In this document: positions 51,412 to 61,599 of the stretch, one piece after another
How positions within the stretch are numbered: the first letter of the stretch is position 1
How the letters are laid out: each line of letters opens with the position of its first letter
Assembly (NCBI GenBank): GCA_018136815.1
Contig: CM030932.1
Span: forward strand, 4,998,407 to 5,062,406
Direction of reading: 5' to 3'
From: Isochrysis galbana
Lineage: Eukaryota; Haptophyta; Isochrysidales; Isochrysidaceae
DNA length: 64,000 nt
Program-made: the position numbers and the translations under genes
Notes under the pieces: model-generated
Told to the model about the DNA's origin: nothing
Database searches by the model: none
Seen by the model: the letters and a program-made list of their open reading frames with translations, nothing else

Positions 51412-54400
51412 GTCGCCGGCGGGGCCCACGTCCGCGCTGTTACCCCGCTACCAGTCCAGGGTAGTGGGCCTGAACGCCACCCACCAAAAGATCGTATTAC
51501 GCTACGGCCGAGTACTTCTACGGCCTCCAACCGGTACCCCAAGATTCCCCAAGTTCCAGACAAGCCCTGCCACCTCCATCCCCCTCTTTCTCCTGCCTCC
51601 TCGCCGATTGCCCCTATTTCTCCCAATGCCGATGATTCCATCCTGATTCTCGATATCACGCACGAGTCCTCAAAACCAAGTCAACCGTCACCGCCTCTCT
51701 ATCAACTCAAGCCGCTCAACCGCTACCCCCCGCCACTCCTCAAGCATCCCCAGTCCAAGACCTCACGGTCTGCGAAAATCCAGCCGCCGCAGGCCCAATC
51801 CAACCTTCAATCCTTCAAATCAAATTTCGCATGTCCGAGCCACAAAACGTCTCCCGAGTACGAGTCCGAGTCCAAGTCACGTTCAGAATTACCCTCTTCG
51901 TCTTACGCCACCGCGAGCCCATCTACGAGTCTGAGCCCAGTCCAGTCATCACCGGTATCACCAGTCTCCATTACTACGACGATGGAGGCGCAGTTCTCCG
52001 GTTCTTCCCCACTTTCTTTCGAGTCCGAGTCCAAGCCTGTTTTGAGCAAACCCCGTTCTGAGCCATCCGAGTCCGAGTCCGAGTCCGAGTCCGAGTTTAC
52101 AACGTCACCGAGTCCTACCACGCGGTCGACCGCAGGATTAACGGAGCTCCAGCCACTCACTGAGCCTCCGACGACCACTCCTTCCGCGGGAGTGTTCACC
52201 TTCGGTCCTCCGCGCCCCGAGTCTGAGTCATTTGGAATCTCCGGTCACTTCCAGAATTCCAACCACAACCGAGCCCCGTTTCACGAGCCACCGCGTATCG
52301 AGTCCAAACACAAGCTGACGCCGAAGCCCTCGACGACAGCCACTGTGTCCTTGTCCGAGCCACCGTTCCGAGTCTCGCCGCAGCCGGCCTGCCACTCCAG
52401 CAGGCTGCACGCCGCCGAGCCGATCCCTTCCGTTTCCGTTCCGAGTCCGAGTCCAATCGCACAAGACAGTGCATCCCGAGCCCGCGTAATCAAGCCCGTC
52501 ACCGAGTCCGAGATTTCGGCCGCACCGAGCCAACCGGTGCTGGCCACCGTGCCCCTATTGTCATCACAAGCTTCAGCTTCGTCCTCACCGACGGTTGCGA
52601 CGCCAGGGGGCTTCACCTTTGAGCCGGCCCCGTCCGTTCCCATTTCGAAAGTTAGCCCTGTTATTGGCGTCCAGCACGCCAGAAACGACGAGTCCGAGTC
52701 CGAGTACAAATTAACGTCACCGCGGAGTCCGCGGTCGACCACCGGCGTTCCCACGCCACCCCATCAACCGAGAGCCCTGGAGGAGCTTGAACAGCCGTCT
52801 CCTAGCCCCTCTCAAGTCGCCGAGTCTTCCGAATTCGAGTCTGAATCCACCGTAATTTCAGCGGTCCATCCACCCGCTAGCCCGAGCCAAGTCCTCCGAA
52901 GAATGCTTCGCATTGCAGAACCTCTTCGGCCACTACCCACGCCAGCCGCTGCCGCAGAGCCACCACCCTGGCCCCAGCCTTCCCCGCAGCCGGCTTCTAC
53001 GACAGCCACGTCCCTTCTTTCGCCGGCGCCGACCCCGCCGACGACAGAATGCAACGACGTCTCCTCTTCCGACGTGACCATGGAGAGTGACCACAACTCC
53101 TCTGCACGTCGAGGAACGGCGGCCTCCCAAACCGAGCTTCTACGCCCATTGAGCCAGCCCAACCGAGTCCCTGAGCCATGTCCTTCATGTCTCTCACCGG
53201 TGGTCTCGCGGCCGCGGCGTCCGTCGCCGCCGTCCGACACCCCACTTCTCCGAGTTTCTTCGTCAATCCCGTCCTCCGAGCCCGTCTCTACGTCGTCGAT
53301 ATCCGAGTCTTCTTCCATTCGTCCTACGTCGCTGCGGCCACCGGTCGCCGCCTCCGAGCACTGCCTGCCTCTCGATACCACTGCCACCACCATCATGCGC
53401 GTGGCAGCGATCAATGCGTCCGCGATCCAGTCCTTCGATTCCTCTCAAAACAACTCCGATGTCGGCACCCGTGATGATACCCCGTCACCCGCTCTCCACG
53501 CTCTCGCCTCTCTTCGTGCACGAGCGAGCGGCTCTGCGGTGGTATTACCTCGGCACCTCACGGAGGCAGCCCAAGAGCTTCGCCGGCCTCGCAATGGCAC
53601 CCTAGCCTCGCCTGCCGCCGCGCTACCCAAGCACTTCGATGAGCTTTGCGCTGAGCTCACGAAGATGAATCAACGAGTCCAAGACGGGCTGACGTCTGGC
53701 TGTCACGCACCACGCGTTCTCGTCGTTGGCGAGACGAGCGGCGTCGTCTCCTCCATGTTCCTACTCGCCGGTGCTGATGTAGCTACGTGCGATTTGTATC
53801 CTTCCGAGATCGATTACGTGCCCCACTTCCAAGGCGACGCGCTTCATGTCCAAAACCTAGGTTGGGACCTAGTCATCGCCCACCCGCCCTGCACGTACCT
53901 CTCCGCTGTCAGCAGTCAATGGCTCTCCCAAGAACCCGGACGTCGTGCCGCTCTTGAGTCGGCCGCTCGCGTCTTCAAGTCAATGGCCTCCGCCACTGCT
54001 CCGTTTGTAGCGGTCGAGAACCCTCGGATGCATGCGGAAGCTCGCCGTTTAGTCGGGGGGTTGACCCCGACCCAATTCGTCCAACCCTGGGAGCACGGCA
54101 CTGGACACCAGAAAGCCACCGGGTTGTACCTCACCAAAGGGCTGCCGCCCCTCCAGCCAACTTGCGTCGTGGATGGCCGTGAGTCGGCCATGGCTAACCT
54201 CTCTCCTTCACCGCACCGTGGCGCTCTTCGCAGCCGCACCTACGTCGGTGTAGCTGGAGCGATGGCGATCCATTGGATGCCGGTTCTTCTTCGACATTTG
54301 AGCCAACAGCGAGACCAGACGTCGACGAAGAAATTGTCCGCGTTAGAGCTACTCGCTTGCGCGCGGTGCAGCCTATTGGACCGGCCTTCACTTAGCTCGA

Positions 54401-57400
54401 CCGAGGCTACCGCCTACGAGCCGTGGTCGGCTCTTCATCGTTATGAGAGGGGGAGGGAAACGAGTGAAGTTTCTTCCGACCCCGTTGTTTCCCGTCCAGC
54501 TACTCCCGAGTCAGACAACCACGAAGACCAAAAAGAAACCCACGATAACCACGACAACGACACGCCACTCCACGCCTCCGAGTCTACACTCCACGACCCA
54601 TTCTCTCCATGGACCGCCCCGCCTCCGGCACGCGCGAGCTCGCCGCGTCCGACGACGCCGACGACTCTCCGGAAGCGGCGCCAACAATGGCAATCATTCG
54701 GAGTGAACGGGGACCAGAAATGGTCCAACGTCACGCTCGAAACCGCTGACGAAATAAGAGCGCAAGCTCTAGCCGGACGAAACGCCGACGAGGAATCCGA
54801 CCTCGCCGCTGCCGTCCGAGCGCCGATCGAGTTCGTGGAAGCCAAAGGCATCCGCGCCGAAGAGCTAGCCTCATTAGTTCGAAGACCCAAGACAGAAGCC
54901 CAAGCCCGTCTCGAGAAAGATTGGGAAAAGATGTCCGACCACCCGAGGCACCCCACCGACAAGAGAGGCCTGGGCTACACTAGTCCCAAGCTATCACCCT
55001 GTACCGCTACCAACGAGGACGACCCCTCTAGGCCCTCTGCCACGATAGCGGCAGTCGGAGTACCCGAAGAGACGACGACCAGTTTGACGACGAATTCACC
55101 CGAGCAACGACGCTGGCGACCAACCCCGTCCCTGTCCGACACCATTGCACACGTGACCGCGCACCGGCCGGAGAGCGTCGTGGATACCCTACCATCTGCC
55201 TACCCAAGGCATTGTCTATATGTTCGAGATCTAATGGTCTGCCGCTCCGGCGAGGCTGCCGGCAAAGAAGGAGTAATCTTAGCCGACTCCGCCCTCACGG
55301 TCAACAGCACACTCGCTGACACCGGAGCTGGCCCGTCGGTCGTGACCACTTCCCTCTTGTCCAGCCTACCCAACGACGCATGCGTCGAGCGGCTGCCGCA
55401 AGCCGTAGTGACACCGCTCCATGGCCCAGACGGCCTACCTCTTATCACGCGAGGCAAGGCTCGAATCGTTTTCTCCGTCGGTGGATTTCTCTTTCGTCAT
55501 ACGTTCATGGTGATTGAAGGCAACCCGATGCTACTGCTCGGGAACGACTTCTTAGCTACGCACGCCGCTTCGATTCAGCTCGCCTCCGACAGCGCGGACG
55601 GCTCTATCACCCTCGGTGCCCCATCCACGGTGGCTCCTCTTGAGGTTAATGGCAGTCCAAGCCCCGACGCTCCGCCGATCTTTCGCGTCTCGACGTCACC
55701 GATAGCGGTGGTCCCTGTCAGCATGACTTGTGCACAGGTCTGTCCGACCTCCGCGAACCCAATCACGACTGACTTCTTCCGAGGGCCGCAAGCCGCCGAA
55801 AACGACAACCAGCTAGTCTCCGAGCCGCTCTTCAACACGGCCGATGAGTTTGCCGCCAAAGCGCCGGCGTCTTGTGGCTCCGAGTACCTCCTATATACCC
55901 ATGAACCTATCACGATCCCGGCCTATCATCGGGCGACGTTTCACGTCCGAATTCCGCTAGCTCTTCGAGAACACGAAGACTGCGCCATGCTCGTGGACCG
56001 GCTCCCTACACGCGAGACTATTGACAGCTCTCCGCTCGTCATCCCTCAAGTAGAGAGGCCGAAATCCGACCACACCATCGCGGTTACGGTGGCCAATACT
56101 GACCCCAAACCACTACACCTTCCGTCGTTCCATCCTGTAGCTTCGCTACAGGTTCGATTCAAGATTCACGCTGGAACTTATCACCGCGTCGGTGACAATA
56201 ACTCGCCGGATGTGATTGAGTCGCTCAACGAGGACCAACGCAAGCTCCTCGAGGCAGCCAAGATCGACCCCGAGGGCCGTCTCTCGATGCCCCAACGTGA
56301 ACAAGTTCGTCGTCTACTGGCCCGACGTATCGCTGCTTTCGCAATTGACCCGACTAACCCGAATCACACTCACGTGATGGAGGTAGAGCTACCGCTCAAC
56401 CCCGGAGCCGAAGCTCACCGTCACGCACCGTCTAGAGTTGGACGAGAGGGTGAGAAGATCATAGAGGACGAAGTTTGCAAGATGGAGTCCGCGGGCATCA
56501 TTAGGAAATCAAATTCGTCGTGGGCCTCTCGAGTCGTGTTAGTCACTAAGAAGGATGGCTCCGTACGTTTCTGCGTAGATTATCGCGACGTCAACTCCAA
56601 GCTTCGTCTAGAGGACAGCCCTCTTCCCCTCACGGTAGAAGCCATCGACCGATTGTCGTCCGGTCAAGGCAACCTCGATTCTCTATTCCTTTGCACCTTG
56701 GACCTGGCATCTGGTTTCTGGGGTATACCGATCAAAGAATCCGATAAACATATCACCGCGTTCACTACTCATCGCGGCAAGTACGAGTTCAATTACTTGC
56801 CTTTCGGTGTTCAATCCGGTCCCTCGTATATGTGCCGCCTCATGGACGCCGTTCTCGGTGGGCTGGCATGGGAGATTTGTATGCCATACTTGGATGATGT
56901 CGGCGCCTGGTCGACAGGTGTAGGTGACTCGCTGCAGGCCAGGGAAGAGTCGTCATTCCAACAAATGTTACACCGTCTTGATCTTGTCTTGGAACGTCTC
57001 ATCTGGGCGGGCCTCACTTGCAAGATGTCGAAATGCGTTTTCTTTGCCACCTCGGCTGAATATCTCGGCCACGTTGTTTCGCGTGAAGGTCTTCGGATGG
57101 ATCCCAAGAAAGTGGAAGCTGTCTCGAAAATCGACCCAACCCAAATCAACTCGATCGAAGCCGTCCGTTCGTTCCTTGGATTGTGCTCCTACTACCGCCG
57201 TTTCATCCGTCGTTTTGCGATCCGTGCGGCGCCGTTAACCGCTCTCACGCGGAAAGGGTGCGACGTCCCGGTCGAGTCGCAAACAGAAGCCTGTCGACAG
57301 GCTATCGAAGATCTCAAGCAAGCTATCTGTGAAGAACCCGTACTTGCACCTCCTCGAGACGACCGTCCTTTCCTCGTTAAAACCGACGGTGCTAGCAAGC

Positions 57401-57945
57401 TCGGCATCGCCGGCGTCCTCGCCCAAAAAGACGACGAAGGGAGAGAGCGCGTCGTTGCATACTACGGTCGTAGCTTGAGTCCGGCTGAGCGCCATTGGAC
57501 AGTCACTGAAATCGAACTTCTAGCAGCGCTAGAATCGATCCGAAATTGGAGGCCTTATCTTTGGGGTCGCCACTTCACCCTCGTCGTAGACCATTCAGCT
57601 TTGCGCTGGCTTCACACGATGAAAGATCAAGTCACCGGTGGTCCAGCCTCGCGCCTCATGCGATGGGTTCCCACCGTGTTCCCAAGCGAGTCCCCCCGAG
57701 TTCCCGAGTCTATACCCCGAGTCAACGAGTCAATACCAGCCAAGCACGCGCCTGAGCCACCCCCAGTCGCCTGCCACCACCTCCCACAAGCCTCCTTCCA
57801 CACTTCCGCGCCCTCCGTGCGTCGTGCGTCGTGCGTCGATCACCATGCCCGTAGTCACCCCCGAGGAAAGCTCCATGAGCTCCCCGCAAGAACCGCATTC
57901 CGCGCTAGCTGCCGGCGCGCCCTCGCAGGCCATCTCCAAGAGTGA
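51412..57945 (+). CDS. Ty3/gypsy pol polyprotein with an embedded DNA methyltransferase-like domain; 3' end chimeric
   Basis: The frame is open from the codon after the gag UAG to TAA at 57945, with the first ATG at 51982 (residue 1 here). Residues 1-570 are Ser/Pro/Glu-rich with ESESES tracts. Residues ~578-773 are a cytosine-methyltransferase-like domain: RVLVVGETSGVVSS (SAM loop), CDLYPSE, DLVIAHPPCTYLSAV (PPC motif), AVENPRMHAE, QPWEHGTGHQKATGLYL. Aspartic protease LADTGAGPSVV is at ~1111. RT begins near 1480 (VTKKDGSVRFCVDYRDVN) with catalytic YLDDV at 1636. RNase H starts at VKTDGASKLG (~1800) but is cut after RLMRW at 57667. Integrase is absent. From 57668 the frame continues only by chance into a piece of family 1 gag leader. 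The element is therefore defective but otherwise unbroken over 6 kb. Confidence 0.88.
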   Translation, partial: VAGGAHVRAVTPLPVQGSGPERHPPKDRITLRPSTSTASNRYPKIPQVPDKPCHLHPPLSPASSPIAPISPNADDSILILDITHESSKPSQPSPPLYQLKPLNRYPPPLLKHPQSKTSRSAKIQPPQAQSNLQSFKSNFACPSHKTSPEYESESKSRSELPSSSYATASPSTSLSPVQSSPVSPVSITTTMEAQFSGSSPLSFESESKPVLSKPRSEPSESESESESEFTTSPSPTTRSTAGLTELQPLTEPPTTTPSAGVFTFGPPRPESESFGISGHFQNSNHNRAPFHEPPRIESKHKLTPKPSTTATVSLSEPPFRVSPQPACHSSRLHAAEPIPSVSVPSPSPIAQDSASRARVIKPVTESEISAAPSQPVLATVPLLSSQASASSSPTVATPGGFTFEPAPSVPISKVSPVIGVQHARNDESESEYKLTSPRSPRSTTGVPTPPHQPRALEELEQPSPSPSQVAESSEFESESTVISAVHPPASPSQVLRRMLRIAEPLRPLPTPAAAAEPPPWPQPSPQPASTTATSLLSPAPTPPTTECNDVSSSDVTMESDHNSSARRGTAASQTELLRPLSQPNRVPEPCPSCLSPVVSRPRRPSPPSDTPLLRVSSSIPSSEPVSTSSISESSSIRPTSLRPPVAASEHCLPLDTTATTIMRVAAINASAIQSFDSSQNNSDVGTRDDTPSPALHALASLRARASGSAVVLPRHLTEAAQELRRPRNGTLASPAAALPKHFDELCAELTKMNQRVQDGLTSGCHAPRVLVVGETSGVVSSMFLLAGADVATCDLYPSEIDYVPHFQGDALHVQNLGWDLVIAHPPCTYLSAVSSQWLSQEPGRRAALESAARVFKSMASATAPFVAVENPRMHAEARRLVGGLTPTQFVQPWEHGTGHQKATGLYLTKGLPPLQPTCVVDGRESAMANLSPSPHRGALRSRTYVGVAGAMAIHWMPVLLRHLSQQRDQTSTKKLSALELLACARCSLLDRPSLSSTEATAYEPWSALHRYERGRETSEVSSDPVVSRPATPESDNHEDQKETHDNHDNDTPLHASESTLHDPFSPWTAPPPARASSPRPTTPTTLRKRRQQWQSFGVNGDQKWSNVTLETADEIRAQALAGRNADEESDLAAAVRAPIEFVEAKGIRAEELASLVRRPKTEAQARLEKDWEKMSDHPRHPTDKRGLGYTSPKLSPCTATNEDDPSRPSATIAAVGVPEETTTSLTTNSPEQRRWRPTPSLSDTIAHVTAHRPESVVDTLPSAYPRHCLYVRDLMVCRSGEAAGKEGVILADSALTVNSTLADTGAGPSVVTTSLLSSLPNDACVERLPQAVVTPLHGPDGLPLITRGKARIVFSVGGFLFRHTFMVIEGNPMLLLGNDFLATHAASIQLASDSADGSITLGAPSTVAPLEVNGSPSPDAPPIFRVSTSPIAVVPVSMTCAQVCPTSANPITTDFFRGPQAAENDNQLVSEPLFNTADEFAAKAPASCGSEYLLYTHEPITIPAYHRATFHVRIPLALREHEDCAMLVDRLPTRETIDSSPLVIPQVERPKSDHTIAVTVANTDPKPLHLPSFHPVASLQVRFKIHAGTYHRVGDNNSPDVIESLNEDQRKLLEAAKIDPEGRLSMPQREQVRRLLARRIAAFAIDPTNPNHTHVMEVELPLNPGAEAHRHAPSRVGREGEKIIEDEVCKMESAGIIRKSNSSWASRVVLVTKKDGSVRFCVDYRDVNSKLRLEDSPLPLTVEAIDRLSSGQGNLDSLFLCTLDLASGFWGIPIKESDKHITAFTTHRGKYEFNYLPFGVQSGPSYMCRLMDAVLGGLAWEICMPYLDDVGAWSTGVGDSLQAREESSFQQMLHRLDLVLERLIWAGLTCKMSKCVFFATSAEYLGHVVSREGLRMDPKKVEAVSKIDPTQINSIEAVRSFLGLCSYYRRFIRRFAIRAAPLTALTRKGCDVPVESQTEACRQAIEDLKQAICEEPVLAPPRDDRPFLVKTDGASKLGIAGVLAQKDDEGRERVVAYYGRSLSPAERHWTVTEIELLAALESIRNWRPYLWGRHFTLVVDHSALRWLHTMKDQVTGGPASRLMRWVPTVFPSESPRVPESIPRVNESIPAKHAPEPPPVACHHLPQASFHTSAPSVRRASCVDHHARSHPRGKLHELPARTAFRASCRRALAGHLQE

Positions 57946-57963
57946 GATGAGCCTTGCTCTGAC
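57668..57963 (+). pseudogene. Family 1 leader/gag fragment joined to family 2 pol
   Basis: Copy of 1668-1971 with about ten visible differences (for example aagcgagtc for aaacgagtc). It begins at cccaccgtgttcccaa right after the RNase H codons and ends at gccttgctctgaca, the same final base as the copy at 1971. It is diverged more than the inverted copy at 61260-61560, so it is older. Confidence 0.8.
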
Positions 57964-58375
57964 AAGCGGACGCTATGTTGGAGCCCATCGTTGACGAGAA
58001 GGACGACGACGACATGTTTGACTTTTGGGAGATGGCCAAGGAGCCCGATGGGGCGAAGGAGCCGGAGGAGCCAGTTGAGGAGGAGGCCGTCGTGAACAGT
58101 GGCTCCTCAGCGGTGGCCTGAGTATGAAAGGTAGGGCTGTCGTCGTCGCGGTAGCCTAGTCCTCGACGGTCGAACGGGTGGCGTGGTTGTTTTTGCATCT
58201 TCTCCCACTCTCGGGCGATGTTAATTTGATGCGCTGTTAAGGGGCGTTCCGAAGGGGTAGCACGCTCGGCCGCGTCGAGGTCTCGCACGGCGCCGCTCGG
58301 AGTGATAGTAGACGAGTCAGCCTCTATTACCGAGTTGCTGCCTTCCGTCTCGGCCTCGAGTACCCAACTTCCCAC
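57964..58375 (-). pseudogene. Related Ty3 pol fragment (region before protease), inverted
   Basis: The minus strand reads REWEKMQKQPRHPFDRRGLGY, the counterpart of KDWEKMSDHPRHPTDKRGLGY in the family 2 polyprotein near residue 985. A Ser/Thr-rich open stretch follows down to the junction at 57964. It comes from a diverged relative of family 2. Confidence 0.7.
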
Positions 58376-58690
58376 CTCTACCGAGCGCGCTGCTGGCGCT
58401 TTCTCGGTCTTCCACTGGGATAGAATGCCTCACCAGGCACCATATCCAAAGGTGCTGCCCTAGCAGGCCCACACCAATGCCGCCGCCGCCGCCCGCGCGC
58501 ATCGCGAAAGACGAAAGAGTCGGCCGTGTGTGGCGCCGACGACTACGCTAACGTCACCTGGCCGAACGGGCCGAGTGCCCAACTTTTGCACGCGACCGGG
58601 CGCGCTGCCGGCGCTTTCTCGGTCTTCCACTGGGATAGAATGCCCCACCGCCCCACCAGGCACCATATCCAAAGGTGCCGCCCTAGCAGC
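58360..58690 (+). repeat. Direct duplication of a ~110-bp unit
   Basis: Unit 1 (58360-58470) and unit 2 (58573-58690) share gagt(a/g)cccaactt, cgcgctgc(t/c)ggcgctttct, cggtcttccactgggataga, caccaggcaccatatccaaa and ggtgc(t/c)gccctagcag. Unit 2 has an extra cacc-type insertion. Spacer is about 100 bp. Confidence 0.88.
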
Positions 58691-60289
58691 CATGCTAATC
58701 GCCGCCCGCGCCCGCGCGCATCGCGCCATAGTCGGCCGTGCTAATCCACAGCCCACCGCTAAGGATGCTTTTGAAGCCCACCCAAATTTGCCAGAATTCA
58801 CCCCAAATCCCGGCTTGGGAATACGCATTGATGGGGCAAGTGTTGCCACACGACTTGATGAATTTCTAGAGGCACAACTCATTTGCGGACGGCTTCCAAT
58901 CCCTTCGAGATGACATCTTAGACATTCACCGCAATTTTCCGGACGTCAACGGCATCGTGACTTTGATGTTGACGACGACTGCGTCGCGCACAACATTCTT
59001 ATCATAGCCGGGGACGTGGGCGCAGTGCACGCAAGGGACGGGGATGGTTTGTGAAATACTACCCGATGTGAGAGGTGCGAGAGGTGCGCAGAATCTGCGC
59101 GTCTTGATGAGCGCCCCGGAAGGCAGCCCGAAGCAAAAATAAATGGAAAGAGCGCTATCCTCACTCATTTGAGCGCCCATGGGCGCATCCTTCGGCGCCC
59201 ATCATCAACTCACTACCACCTCGTCTTTGCCCACACGCACCGAATCAGGCGAAAGCCATGCCACAGCCATTTGCGCTTCTGCTGCATTTGCTAGATGTAC
59301 GACGAACTAAATGCTATAGATCGCTTCCCGCAAGTCCTGTTGTTTGATCCAGAGGCAACTGCAGTACCTTGGCTCGCCGATGGAAGACCAATGGCTTAAA
59401 GGGATCACTCCAATCAGAAGCATCACTGCCATTTGTAAAAACGGCGATCCGTCTCGTTTTATTCGAACTCCCTGGTGATAGATCGCGGATTCGCAGCGGT
59501 GCAATCGAAATGGCCCAATTGACGCAGCACTCTGCGTTTCGTTGGAGAAGTTGACCAGGCTGCAGAATGTGGCGCATCTGCGTGCGACTCTGCAGTCGTC
59601 GATGCGCAACGCACACCGGTGCCGAGGACGGAAAGAGCCAGAGAGCGGCTATATGCTCGCGCCTATCTTGGAGCAGTAGCTCATCCGGAGAGAGAGAGTA
59701 GACGCCGAGGAGCCGCAGATGTACACTGGCATCGTTTGGTCGCACGAGCGCTGTGCGCACGAGCGCCTCGACGCGCTTCATGCAGGACGAGAAAGTTTGC
59801 AGTGAAGAGGGCTCACGCAGTGCTCCACGCTGCGCTATCTCGCGCTACCTGCAGCTGAGTCTGCGCGATTGATGGATGTACGACCCTTCGCAGCGCAGGC
59901 CTGAGCTTTCCGAGAGAAGGTGTCTTCTCGCGGTTATCTCGGTCGGGAACTCCTACATTTCTCGCTCTCTATCCATCTCTCCTCTCTCCTCTCTCCTCTG
60001 GGGACACTCTCATCTTCACCTTGTCGTGCCCCTGTGAACGAACATATGTAGAACATCTCCTACAGTATCGATAATATGTTTTCGTAAACAGGGCTGTGCA
60101 CCTTCCACATTTCACGAACGCGCGACCAATTTCGTAAACAAATGAAAACCTGAAAACATCTTGTCCACGAGGACGAGTGTGTGTGAACAGACGAAAACAC
60201 AATTCGTTTCAACAAGAAGGTGAGTTTTGTTGTAGAGAGGCGTTGTTTCGGCCAGTCGCCCGTGATGGTGGGACCGCTCTCGCTGCTGC
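58691..60289. other. Non-genic stretch up to the gap
   Basis: A frame at 58691-58913 (+) ending LICGRLPIPSR and one at 59314-59781 (-) have no motif I recognise. The 59960-60000 stretch is CT-rich. 60060-60289 (-) may be the continuation of family 1 gag beyond the gap, but this cannot be shown. Confidence 0.4.
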
Positions 60290-60389
60290 NNNNNNNNNNN
60301 NNNNNNNNNNNNNNNNNNNNNNNNNNNNNNNNNNNNNNNNNNNNNNNNNNNNNNNNNNNNNNNNNNNNNNNNNNNNNNNNNNNNNNNNN
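60290..60389. other. Assembly gap (100 N)
   Basis: Exactly 100 N. It interrupts the family 1 gag coding region. Confidence 0.98.
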
Positions 60390-61385
60390 CTCGGCGGACG
60401 TGACAGGAACGGGCGTATTGAATACGGGATCGGAATTCGAATTCGGCGGAACGGAGAACGGCGCGGCGGGCAAAGGTTGAGAAGGGGACTCAACCGAGGC
60501 CGGAGGGGCGCCAATGGAGTTGTCTCCTTCTTCCACAAGCGGTGGCGAAGTTTCGACTCGAGGAGAAGTCGTAGTGCCCGCTTGGCCTTGTAGAATGCTG
60601 AGTATCGCGTTGAAGGTAGACCCCACCTCCCGCTGAAATTCTTCGTGGCGTTGGGCGGCTTGGAGGGTAGAGGACTCAAGGCGGTCGACAGCGCCGCGGA
60701 GAGCCTCAATCTGGACTTGTTGGTCCATGATTTGGGCGGCGCCGACGGTGGCGGTTGGAGGTGGAACGAAGTTACGCTTGGGGTACGAGTACGTCGACGG
60801 GGGTGGAACAAACTCTTCATTTGGTGGGGGCTCGAAAGGAGGGAGGGACCGGACGGAACCCACATCATCTTCAGCACCAACCACAGAGGGATTGAGAGAG
60901 GAAGGAACACTTGGCAAAGGATCAGCAAAAGAAAGGAGAGGAAAGGCCGCCGGTGGAGCAACGGACGAGGCGAGAGGACCCATTCCAGCTCCAGTTGACG
61001 GGGTGTGAGTAGAGGCCCGAGGAGGCGGCGGAACTTCGACCGTCGGCGCGGAGAGGCGAGAGGAGGGGAGAACTGGCTCGGAAAGACTCTCTTTTGAAGA
61101 AGGGAGGGGTCCCACAAGGCTCTCTTCCCCGGGAGACTTCGACCCGTACGATTCGAGAACCGAAGAAGAAGAGACGGGCTCATGACGCGGGGACAATGAA
61201 GATTTCTCGAGGGGAGAACTCGACATGGCGACCGGAGCCGAAGGCGCGAGCGAAGATTTTGTGCTTGTCAGAGCAAGGCTGATCTCACTCTTGGAGATTG
61301 CCTGCGAGGGCGCGCCGGCAGCTAGCGCGGAACGCGGTTCTTGTGGGGAGCTCATGGAGCTTTCCTCGGGGTTGACTACGGGCAT
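60390..61385 (-). CDS. Family 1 gag (3' partial at a gap)
   Basis: From ATG 61385 (MPVVNPEESS). The frame is open to the gap, about 332 residues. It is Ser/Pro-rich first, then FVPPPSTYSYPKRNF, followed by a coiled-coil segment IMDQQVQIEALRGAVDRLES and FQREVGSTFNAILSILQGQ, typical of a capsid-type gag in layout though no family match can be claimed. Open frame also extends upstream to 61619 through the leader. Pro-rich sequence runs into the gap. The first 118 residues of the extended frame are identical to the truncated copy at 1620-1971, so this is a young element. Confidence 0.65.
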
Positions 61386-61599
61386 GGTGATCGACGCACG
61401 ACGCACGACGCACGCACGGAGCACGGTGGGCGCGGAAGTGCGGAAGGAGGCTTGTGGGAGGTGGTGGCAGGCGACTGGGGGTGGCTCAGGCGCGTGCTTG
61501 ACTTGTATTGACTCGTTGACTCGGGGTATAGACTCGGGAACTCGGGGGGACTCGTTTGGGAACACGGTGGGACTCGACGAAGTTGCTACAAAAACACTC

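Noticed and set aside
57965-58121. Acidic plus-strand peptide MLEPIVDEKDDDDMFDFW and onward, looking like the tail of a host gene
   Set aside because: The opposite strand is the Ser/Thr-rich continuation of a Ty3 pol fragment, open through the same interval. Antisense of Ser/Ser codons yields Asp/Glu runs, so the acidic peptide is probably a shadow.
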